Positions 1 through 5,413 of a stretch of DNA of 5,413 nucleotides are shown piece by piece (within the stretch, counting starts at the first letter, position 1; each line of letters begins with the position of its first letter). Origin of the DNA: an uncultured Shinella sp. (lineage in GTDB: Bacteria; Pseudomonadota; Alphaproteobacteria; Rhizobiales; Rhizobiaceae); contig NZ_CAMLFY010000196.1 in assembly GCF_946479415.1 (NCBI RefSeq), positions 1 to 5,413 on the forward strand, written 5' to 3'. The translations under genes were made by a program, and so were the position numbers. The notes under the pieces were generated by a model, which saw only the letters and a program-made list of their open reading frames with translations, had not been told where the DNA came from and searched no databases.

Positions 1-1116
1 CGGGCCGCGGGGCTCGAGACACGCGTGGATGCCGCGGGCAATCTGATCGCCCGGCGGCCGGGCAAAAAGCCCGGTCTTGGCACGATCATGCTCGGTTCGC
101 ATTCCGACACGGTGCCGGATGGCGGGCGCTATGACGGCATTGCCGGTGTGGCGGTGGCGCTGGAAGTGGCGCAGGCCCTGGCCGACAAGGGCATCGAACT
201 CGACCACGATCTGGAGGTCGTCGATTTCCTCGCCGAGGAGGTCTCGATTTTCGGCGTCTCCTGCATCGGCAGCCGCGGCATGGCCGGCGTGCTGCCTGCT
301 GACTGGCTGTTGCGGGAGAGGGACGGCCTGACACTTGAGCAGGGCATCCGCGATGTCGGTGGTGATCCCGCGCGCATCGCCGCCGAAGCGCGTAAGGATA
401 TCGCGGCCTTCCTCGAACTGCATATCGAGCAGGGGCCGGTGCTGGAGACAGAAAAGCTGGATATCGGCGTGGTGACGGCGATTGCCGGGATCACGCGCAT
501 CGAGATCATCGTCGAGGGCCGAGCGGATCACGCCGGCACGACGCCGATGGGATCGCGCGCCGATGCGCTGGCCGCCGCTGCGCGGCTGGTTTCGGGCATC
601 GAGGCCCTGGCGAAATCGCTGTCGGAAGGGCCGGGCCATTTCACCGCGACGGTCGGCGAATTCTCCATCGAGCCGAATGCCGCCAATGTCGTGCCGTCGC
701 GTGCCCGCCTGCTGATCGATGCGCGGGCGGAAGAGCGCAATGCGATGGACCTCTTCGCGGCTTCGGTCGATCAGCTTGCCGATGGGATTGCGCGCGAGAC
801 GGGCACCGTCATCGCCGCGCTGCGCCGCATCTCCGACAACATGCCGACGCCCGGCGATCCGCTGCTGCTCGATGTGCTGGATGCGGCTTGCGAGACGGCC
901 GGCGCCAGCCATCGGCGCATGGCGTCGGGTGCGGGCCACGACACCGCCTTCATGGCGAAGGTGACGCGTTCGGCGATGATCTTTGTGCCGTGCCTCGGCG
1001 GGCGCAGTCATGCGCCGGAGGAATTTGCCGAGACCGACGATATCGCGCTCGGGGCGGCGGTGCTTTTTAATGCAGTGATTCAGCTGGATCAGACATTGAG
1101 TCAGGAGAGCGTCTAA
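1..1116 (+). CDS. M20-family Zn-dependent amidohydrolase (N-carbamoyl-L-amino-acid hydrolase / allantoate amidohydrolase type), 5'-truncated by window
   Basis: Seen: an open frame from base 1 to a TAA at 1114-1116, giving 371 residues; the frame is already open at the edge, so the true start lies upstream and the GTG at 25 is internal. The family is usually about 410 residues, so roughly 40 are missing. Di-zinc ligands of the M20 amidase group are all present: GSHSDTV (His at 100-102), GGRYDG (Asp at 133-135), the Glu-Glu pair at 235-240, HIEQGP (His at 421-423) and SHAPEE (His at 1009-1011). The dimerisation-domain motif GRADHAGTTPMG sits at 517-552. Family knowledge: these cytoplasmic enzymes cleave N-carbamoyl amino acids (or allantoate) to amino acid, CO2 and ammonia. 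Inference from the neighbours: the substrate is probably N-carbamoyl-L-glutamate, the last step of a hydantoin-propionate route. Allantoate or another ureido acid cannot be excluded by motif reading. Its stop overlaps the next start (TAATG). Confidence 0.9.
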   Translation, partial: RAAGLETRVDAAGNLIARRPGKKPGLGTIMLGSHSDTVPDGGRYDGIAGVAVALEVAQALADKGIELDHDLEVVDFLAEEVSIFGVSCIGSRGMAGVLPADWLLRERDGLTLEQGIRDVGGDPARIAAEARKDIAAFLELHIEQGPVLETEKLDIGVVTAIAGITRIEIIVEGRADHAGTTPMGSRADALAAAARLVSGIEALAKSLSEGPGHFTATVGEFSIEPNAANVVPSRARLLIDARAEERNAMDLFAASVDQLADGIARETGTVIAALRRISDNMPTPGDPLLLDVLDAACETAGASHRRMASGAGHDTAFMAKVTRSAMIFVPCLGGRSHAPEEFAETDDIALGAAVLFNAVIQLDQTLSQESV

Positions 1117-2207
1117 TGGGCCGGATTTTAAAGGAAAAAGACGTCGAGGCGGCGGTCAAGGGCGGCTCGGTCTATGCCGCCGGCGGTGGCGGCTGGGCGG
1201 ACCATGGGCGCATGCTCGGTTATGCCGCAGTGTCGATCGGCAAGCCGGAACTGGTCTCCATCGATGAACTCTCCGATGACGACTGGGTGGCGACTGCCGC
1301 GGCCATCGGTGCGCCGGCCTCGACCACGCCCTGGGAAATGCGCGGCGTCGATTATGTGAAGGCGGTGGAGCTTCTGCAGGAGGCGCTCGGCGAGAAGGTC
1401 GCGGCGCTGATGGTCGGCCAGAACGGCAAGTCCTCGACGCTGAACGGCTGGCTGCCCTCCGCCATCCTCGGCACGAAGGTGCTGGATGCCGTGGGCGACA
1501 TGCGCGCGCATCCGACCGGCGACATGGGCTCGATCGGCATGGCCGGTTCACCCGAGCAGATGATCCAGACGGCCGTCGGCGGTAATCGCGACGAGAACCG
1601 TTACATCGAGCTCGTCGTGCGGGGGGCGACGGCAAAGGTCTCGCCGATCCTGCGCACGGCCTCCGACATGTCCGGCGGCTTCATCGCCTCCTGCCGCAAC
1701 CCGCTGCGCGCCTCCTATGTTCGGAAAAACGCGGCGCTCGGCGGCATCTCGCTGGCGCTGGCGCTCGGCGAGGCCATCATCGCGGCGGAAGGCAAGGGCG
1801 GTTCGGCGATCATCGACGCCATCGTCAAGACGACCGGCGGTTCGATCCTTTCCGAAGGCGTGATCACCGACAAGTCGGTGGTCTATACCAAGGAGGCCTT
1901 CGACATCGGCACGGTGACGGTCGGCAAGGGCGATACCGCCTCGGTGCTGCATGTCATGAACGAATATATGGCGGTGGAATCGGCGGATGGAAAACGCCGC
2001 GCGACCTTCCCCGATGTCATCACCACGCTGTCGCCCGAGGGCGAGCCGCTGAGCGTCGGCCAGCTCGAAGTCGGCATGAGCGTTTTTGTGCTGCATGTGC
2101 CGAAGTCGATCATCCCGCTCGCCTCCAGCGTGCTCGATCCGACGGTTTACCCTTCGGTCGAAAAGGCGATGGGGATCGATCTCGTCAGCTACGCTCTGGC
2201 GAAATAA
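1116..2207 (+). CDS. DUF917 / S-methyl thiohydantoin desulfurase-family protein
   Basis: A 363-residue protein whose ATG shares its A with the upstream TAA (TAATG), with AGGAG at 1103-1107; this suggests translational coupling. DUF917 hallmarks: an N-terminal Gly-rich turn (AAGGGG, residues 21-26) after a short helix, a central region at about 100-140 (VGQNGKSSTLNGW, then LDAVGDMRAHP) corresponding to the family's Asp/Gly/Arg/Pro segment, and a C-terminal beta-rich part with NEY (282-284), FPD (298-300) and LEVGMSVFVLHVP. There is no signal peptide or membrane segment, so it is cytoplasmic. Family knowledge: the Pfam domains once called DUF917 are now named after S-methyl thiohydantoin desulfurase, which removes the sulfur substituent from a thiohydantoin ring. 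Inference: here it would turn (S-methyl) thiohydantoin-5-propionate into hydantoin-5-propionate, following the urocanase homologue encoded two genes downstream. Family membership is firm; the exact reaction is less so, because many DUF917 proteins are uncharacterised. Confidence 0.85.
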   Translation: MGRILKEKDVEAAVKGGSVYAAGGGGWADHGRMLGYAAVSIGKPELVSIDELSDDDWVATAAAIGAPASTTPWEMRGVDYVKAVELLQEALGEKVAALMVGQNGKSSTLNGWLPSAILGTKVLDAVGDMRAHPTGDMGSIGMAGSPEQMIQTAVGGNRDENRYIELVVRGATAKVSPILRTASDMSGGFIASCRNPLRASYVRKNAALGGISLALALGEAIIAAEGKGGSAIIDAIVKTTGGSILSEGVITDKSVVYTKEAFDIGTVTVGKGDTASVLHVMNEYMAVESADGKRRATFPDVITTLSPEGEPLSVGQLEVGMSVFVLHVPKSIIPLASSVLDPTVYPSVEKAMGIDLVSYALAK

Positions 2208-2221
2208 GCGGGAGGCGGGCG

Positions 2222-2551
2222 ATGGCACGAGACAGGGAACTGGAAGACATCGTCCGCACCGATCTCGGCTTTCGCGCGGGCCTTTCGGAAAAGCCGATGT
2301 TCGGCGGGCTTGCCTGGCTGCTGGACGGGCACCTGCTGTGTGGCGCGCGCAAGGAGGGCATGCTTGCTCGCCTCGGCAAGGGCAACGATGCCTGGGCGCT
2401 CGCCATCGACGGCATCGCGCCGATGGTGATGGGCGAGCGGGTGATGGAGGGCTGGGTGCGCGCCTCGCCCGAAGCCTGCGCCGACGAGACGCTGCGCCGG
2501 CGCCTGATTTCCGAGGCGATCGCCTTTGTCGATACGCTGCCGCCGAAGTAA
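2222..2551 (+). CDS. TfoX/Sxy N-terminal-domain protein
   Basis: A 109-residue protein with a strong GGAGG at 2211-2215, six bases before the ATG, 14 bp after the DUF917 gene. TfoX_N-domain features are visible along the whole length: KPMFGGLAW at residues 24-32 (the MFGG signature), a hydrophobic strand with GHLLCGAR, a second half with GERVMEGWV at 71-79, and the typical C-terminal helix ending FVDTLPPK (102-109). The domain fills the protein, and the TfoX C-terminal helix-hairpin domain of gammaproteobacterial competence regulators is absent. Family knowledge: stand-alone TfoX_N proteins are common in alphaproteobacteria and mostly of unknown role; Sxy/TfoX itself is a CRP co-regulator of competence genes. 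Inference: placement inside a catabolic operon suggests co-expression, but no function in the pathway can be read from the sequence. A competence role should not be assumed. Confidence 0.85.
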   Translation: MARDRELEDIVRTDLGFRAGLSEKPMFGGLAWLLDGHLLCGARKEGMLARLGKGNDAWALAIDGIAPMVMGERVMEGWVRASPEACADETLRRRLISEAIAFVDTLPPK

Positions 2552-2565
2552 CACATTCTGTTTTT

Positions 2566-2575
2566 GAAAGAGGGA
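2566..2575 (+). promoter_or_regulatory. Ribosome binding site deciding the start of the urocanase homologue
   Basis: The purine run GAAAGAGGGA lies five bases upstream of the ATG at 2581. The urocanase frame stays open far upstream, back to 2086 through the TfoX-like gene and the end of the DUF917 gene, so this site, together with the match to urocanase N-termini just after 2581, fixes the start. Confidence 0.75.
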
Positions 2576-2580
2576 CGTCC

Positions 2581-4296
2581 ATGCCCAAGGCCAATCCGCG
2601 CCATCCGAATTATCCGATCCCCAGCGGCGACGTGCTGCGTGCCAAGGGCTGGCGGCAGGAGGGGCTGTTGCGGCTGCTCGAAAACGTGCTGTCGGTCGGC
2701 GAGGACCCGGATAATCTCATCGTCTATGCCGCGCTCGGCAAGGCGGCGCGCAACTGGGCGGCGCACAGGGCCATCGTCAAGGCGCTGACGGAGATGGACG
2801 AGGACCAGACGCTGGTCATCCAGTCCGGCAAGCCGGTGGGTCTGCTCAAGACCCATGCGAAGGCGCCGCTCGTCATCATGGCGAATTGCAACATCGTCGG
2901 GCAGTGGGCGAAGGCCGAGGTCTTCTATGAACTTCAGCGCAAGGGGCTGATCTGCTGGGGTGGGCTGACGGCCGGTGCCTGGCAATATATCGGCAGCCAG
3001 GGCGTCATCCAGGGCACCTATGAAATCTTCATGCGCATCGCGGAAAAGCGTTTTAGCGGTAGCCTGGCCGGTCGTTTCATCCTGACGGCCGGCCTCGGCG
3101 GCATGGGCGGCGCGCAGCCGCTCGCCGGGCGCATGGCGGGCGCGGCCATTCTCTGCGTCGATATCGACCCGGCGCGGGCGGCGGCGCGCAAGGCCGTCGG
3201 CTATCTCGAACATGTGGCACCCGATCTCGATACGGCGCTCGCCATGATCGACGAAGCGGTGAAGGACAAGCGCGCGACCTCAATCGGTCTCGTCGGCAAT
3301 GCGGCGGAGATTTATCCCGAGATCGCGCGGCGCGGCATCGTGCCTGACATCGTCACCGACCAGACCTCGGCGCATGATCTCGTCTATGGCTATGTGCCGA
3401 AGGGCATGAGCCTCGATCAGGTGAAGGGCCTGCGCGATGACGGGCAGGGGCAGCTGATGGCGGCCAGCCGCGCCTCGATCGTCGAGCATGTCTCGGCCAT
3501 GCTGGAGTTCCAGAAGATGGGCTCGGAGGTCTTCGACAACGGCAACCTCATCCGCACCCAGGCGCGGGAGGGCGGCGTGGCCGATGCCTTCGATATTCCG
3601 ATCTTCACCGAAGCCTATCTGCGCCCGCTCTTCGCGCGTGCCATCGGGCCGTTCCGCTGGATGGCGCTGTCGGGTGAGGAGAGCGATATCGCCCGCATCG
3701 ACGATCTCGTGCTGGAGATGTTCCCGGACAATTTCATCGTCACCAACTGGATCCGCCTTGCCCGCGAGAACGTGCCCTTCGAGGGCCTGCCGGCGCGTAT
3801 CGCCTGGCTCGGCCATGGCGAGCGAACGGAACTGGCGCTGGCGGTCAACAAGCTGGTCGCGGCGGGCGAGCTCAAGGGGCCGATCGCCTTCTCGCGTGAC
3901 CATCTCGATGCCGGCGCCATGGCGCATCCGAACATCATGACGGAGCGCATGAAGGACGGTTCGGATGCCATCGCCGACTGGCCGCTGCTCGATGCCATGC
4001 TGCTTTCCTCCTCGATGGCCGACTTGGTGGTCATCCACTCCGGCGGTGGCGGTTATGCCGGTTACATGACAAGCTGCGGCGTGACGCTGGTGGCTGACGG
4101 CACGGCCGGCGGCGCGGAGCGGCTGCAGCATGCGCTGACCAACGATACCGCGCTCGGCGTGATCCGCTATGCGGATGCCGGCTATGAGGAATCGCTCGAC
4201 GAGATCGAAAGGAAGGACATCGGCTACGTCAGGATCGGCAATGCGTGGCGGGTCTCCGGACACGCTTTCGTGACCGGAAATCAGCAGGAATCGTGA
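2581..4296 (+). CDS. Urocanate hydratase (HutU) homologue, non-canonical; probable thiourocanate or S-methyl thiourocanate hydratase
   Basis: A 571-residue protein, close to the roughly 556 residues of bacterial urocanase, started at ATG 2581 after a good ribosome binding site. Urocanase family signatures are clear: AARNW and QSGKPVG near the N-terminus, IGSQGVIQGTYE (137-148), the NAD-binding GLGGMGGAQP (171-180), VTDQTSAHD, GPFRWMALSG, RDHLD (439-443) and DGSDAIADWPLL. Departures from HutU as I remember it: the LPARICW signature, holding the Cys called Cys410 in Pseudomonas putida, reads LPARIAW (Ala408, codon 3802-3804); LFCRG reads LFARA (Ala352); and the HHGGGVGMG loop reads HSGGGGYAG (486-494). 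Family knowledge: HutU uses tightly bound NAD+ as an electrophile to hydrate urocanate in the cytoplasm; a related group hydrates sulfur-substituted urocanates. Inference: with DUF917 and M20 partners and no hut genes, this acts on thiourocanate or S-methyl thiourocanate. A different N-substituted urocanate is an alternative. An automatic label of hutU would probably mislead. Confidence 0.88.
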   Translation: MPKANPRHPNYPIPSGDVLRAKGWRQEGLLRLLENVLSVGEDPDNLIVYAALGKAARNWAAHRAIVKALTEMDEDQTLVIQSGKPVGLLKTHAKAPLVIMANCNIVGQWAKAEVFYELQRKGLICWGGLTAGAWQYIGSQGVIQGTYEIFMRIAEKRFSGSLAGRFILTAGLGGMGGAQPLAGRMAGAAILCVDIDPARAAARKAVGYLEHVAPDLDTALAMIDEAVKDKRATSIGLVGNAAEIYPEIARRGIVPDIVTDQTSAHDLVYGYVPKGMSLDQVKGLRDDGQGQLMAASRASIVEHVSAMLEFQKMGSEVFDNGNLIRTQAREGGVADAFDIPIFTEAYLRPLFARAIGPFRWMALSGEESDIARIDDLVLEMFPDNFIVTNWIRLARENVPFEGLPARIAWLGHGERTELALAVNKLVAAGELKGPIAFSRDHLDAGAMAHPNIMTERMKDGSDAIADWPLLDAMLLSSSMADLVVIHSGGGGYAGYMTSCGVTLVADGTAGGAERLQHALTNDTALGVIRYADAGYEESLDEIERKDIGYVRIGNAWRVSGHAFVTGNQQES

Positions 4297-4433
4297 CAGC
4301 AAATGCGGCTAAGTAGCTGAAATATCACGGTCGCCGTAAACGTTGCATTTAACATTTCACGGTAATCTTCCGTTAGTAATTCCGTCTGCGCGCTGTGGGC
4401 GGGGGCTTCGGTTTGTTTTGCGTGCGAGTGCCT
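4297..4433 (+). other. Intergenic region: end of catabolic operon, probable promoter of the GH25 gene
   Basis: These 137 bp separate the urocanase homologue from the lipoprotein gene. The first part is visibly AT-richer than the coding sequence. TTAACA at 4349-4354 and TAGTAA at 4374-4379 could serve as weak -35 and -10 elements with a 19-bp spacer, slightly long; this is a tentative reading. ACGG-TCG-CCGT at 4327-4337 is only a 4-bp stem and has no T-run, so it is not called a terminator. The G-rich stretch at 4397-4406 and the GTTTGTTTTG that follows it precede the start. No RNA gene or small reading frame with a convincing start was seen. Confidence 0.4.
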
Positions 4434-5413
4434 ATGCGTCTTTCGGTCCTGACAGCGATCCTGCTCGGCTGCGCCTCCATGGCGGGCTGTGCTTCGAGCT
4501 CCAATCCCGAGACTGCCCTGTCGATAAAACCCTCGGCAGAGGTTACAAGCTCCGTGAAAGCTGGACCTGTTCCGGAAGTCGCGGTCGGCGAAGGCAAGGT
4601 GAAGGCGGATGGCGGGGCGGAAATGCTCGCCTGGGCCGGTGCAATGCCGGAAAACCACGTCTTCGAGACCATGGAAAAGCAATCGGCCGTTCCCGAGGCG
4701 CGGCCGGAAAATGCGGTCTTTGCCGTTGAGCCGCTAGCCGGGCGCTCGGCCAAGCGCTCGCGCGTCTACAGCCAGCAGTTCCGCGATGCTCATCCCATCA
4801 ATTTCGGCAAGCGCGCGCCCAAGCACTATCAGGTGCATGGTGTCGACGTGTCGCGCTGGCAGGGCGATATCGACTGGATGAAGTTGCGCACGCAGGGCGC
4901 CAACTTCGCCTTCATCAAGGCGACCGATGGCGGCGACCATCTCGACCCGATGTTCCAGAAGAACTGGCGTCTGGCGAAGGAAGCCGGTATCCGGCGCGGC
5001 GCCTACCACTTCTTCTACTGGTGCCGCGTGGCAAGCTCCCAGGCCGAATGGTTCATCCGCAATGTGCCGCGTGATCCCGATGCGCTGCCGCCGGTCATCG
5101 ATGCCGAATACAACGGCGATTCCGCCTGCAAGGCGCGTCTCTCGCGGGCCAAATATGTCGAGAAGATCAAGGTCTTCGCCGAGATGCTGGAGCGCCACTA
5201 CGGCAAGCGCCCGATCATCTACACGGCGCCTGATTTTTATGAGGACAATCTCTCGGGTGAGCTGACGCAATATCCGTTCTGGCTGCGCTCGGTCGCAGCC
5301 CACCCCTCGAAGCGTTATCCGAACCGCCGCTGGACCTTCTGGCAATATTCCGGCTCGGGCCTGTCGCACGGCGTTTCCGGCAAGATCGACCTCAATGTCT
5401 TCGCCGGCAGCGA
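4434..5413 (+). CDS. GH25-family lysozyme (muramidase) lipoprotein, 3'-truncated by window
   Basis: The frame runs from ATG 4434 to the window edge (326 full codons). Residues 1-19 form a lipoprotein signal peptide: Arg2, a hydrophobic core, and MAGC with lipidated Cys19. In-frame GTG codons at 4422 and 4428 could add two to four residues (and one Arg); no good Shine-Dalgarno separates these starts. Residues 20 to about 130 look like a flexible linker. The GH25 barrel begins at VHGVDVSRWQG (Asp138), followed by FAFIKATDGG, GAYHFFY, PPVIDAEYNG with the catalytic D-x-E pair Asp223/Glu225, KRPIIYT, and a C-terminal WTFWQYSGSG and DLNVF. Cys197 and Cys232 flank the active-site strand and could form a periplasmic disulfide. 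Family knowledge: GH25 enzymes cut the MurNAc-GlcNAc bond of peptidoglycan. Ala at +2 after Cys suggests outer-membrane sorting by the Escherichia coli rule. Only a few residues are likely missing. Probable role: cell-wall remodelling, unrelated to the upstream operon. Confidence 0.9.
   Translation, partial: MRLSVLTAILLGCASMAGCASSSNPETALSIKPSAEVTSSVKAGPVPEVAVGEGKVKADGGAEMLAWAGAMPENHVFETMEKQSAVPEARPENAVFAVEPLAGRSAKRSRVYSQQFRDAHPINFGKRAPKHYQVHGVDVSRWQGDIDWMKLRTQGANFAFIKATDGGDHLDPMFQKNWRLAKEAGIRRGAYHFFYWCRVASSQAEWFIRNVPRDPDALPPVIDAEYNGDSACKARLSRAKYVEKIKVFAEMLERHYGKRPIIYTAPDFYEDNLSGELTQYPFWLRSVAAHPSKRYPNRRWTFWQYSGSGLSHGVSGKIDLNVFAGS

Noticed and set aside
2086..2580. N-terminal extension of the urocanase homologue (frame open from an ATG at 2086, 736 residues in total)
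   Set aside because: The extension overlaps the DUF917 gene end and the whole TfoX-like gene, has no urocanase similarity and reads as an Arg/Ser/Ala-rich shadow; the ribosome binding site and family N-terminus point to 2581.
1548..2594. 348-residue minus-strand open frame
   Set aside because: It lies antisense to the DUF917 and TfoX-like genes, is very rich in Arg and Asp/His, and shows no recognisable domain; long antisense frames are expected in high-GC coding DNA.
2185..3213. 342-residue minus-strand open frame
   Set aside because: Same reasoning: it spans the TfoX-like and urocanase coding regions in antisense and has no domain or convincing start.
2581..4296. Plain annotation as histidine-pathway urocanase hutU
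   Set aside because: The signature Cys and the His-His-Gly loop are changed and no other hut gene is present, so a canonical histidine role is the less likely reading.
3280..4302. 340-residue minus-strand open frame
   Set aside because: It is antisense to the urocanase homologue, which has unmistakable family motifs in the plus frame; the minus translation has only shadow composition.
4297..4337. Possible terminator hairpins after the urocanase homologue (GCTA-AG-TAGC and ACGG-TCG-CCGT)
   Set aside because: The stems are only 4 bp, one loop is too small, and no T-run follows; not enough for an intrinsic terminator.
4343..4729. 128-residue plus-strand frame starting in the intergenic region
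   Set aside because: It overlaps the lipoprotein gene in another frame, is rich in Arg and Gly, and lacks a ribosome binding site; the lipobox and GH25 domain support the frame beginning at 4434.
4734..5369. 211-residue minus-strand open frame opposite the GH25 domain
   Set aside because: The plus frame carries GH25 catalytic motifs along its full length; the opposite frame is a GC-driven shadow.

Overview
The window is high-GC (estimated above 60 % by eye), tightly packed and entirely plus-strand. Codon use and the closest remembered gene types suggest an alphaproteobacterium, probably of the Rhizobiaceae or a related rhizobial family. This placement is an inference, since no rRNA or marker gene is present.

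Positions 1-4296 hold four consecutive co-directional genes that look like one operon: (1) the 3' part of an M20-family zinc amidohydrolase of the N-carbamoyl-amino-acid hydrolase/allantoate amidohydrolase type; (2) a DUF917 protein, a family now linked to S-methyl thiohydantoin desulfurase, whose ATG overlaps the preceding TAA; (3) a 109-residue TfoX N-terminal-domain protein; (4) a 571-residue urocanate hydratase homologue. Gaps between genes are -1, 14 and 29 bp.

The most interesting point is the urocanase homologue. It keeps the NAD-binding and fold motifs of HutU, but the Cys of the family signature (Cys410 in the Pseudomonas putida enzyme) is Ala408 here, and the His-His-Gly-rich active-site loop is rewritten. 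No histidine-utilisation gene (hutH, hutI, hutG) is nearby. A divergent urocanase, a DUF917 protein and a carbamoyl-amino-acid hydrolase match the steps expected for breakdown of a sulfur-substituted histidine betaine (ergothioneine or S-methyl-ergothioneine): hydration of the (S-methyl) thiourocanate ring, removal of sulfur or methanethiol to give a hydantoin, ring opening, and release of glutamate from N-carbamoyl-glutamate. The trimethylamine lyase and the hydantoinase are not in the window and would be expected upstream. Substrate assignment is inference from family knowledge and context.

Positions 4297-4433 form a short, partly AT-richer intergenic region that probably carries the promoter of the next gene and ends the operon, although no clear terminator is visible. 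From 4434 to the window end runs an unrelated gene, a lipoprotein with a C-terminal GH25 lysozyme (muramidase) domain, cut by the window edge near its C-terminus. No RNA genes, mobile elements, CRISPR arrays or long repeats were seen.
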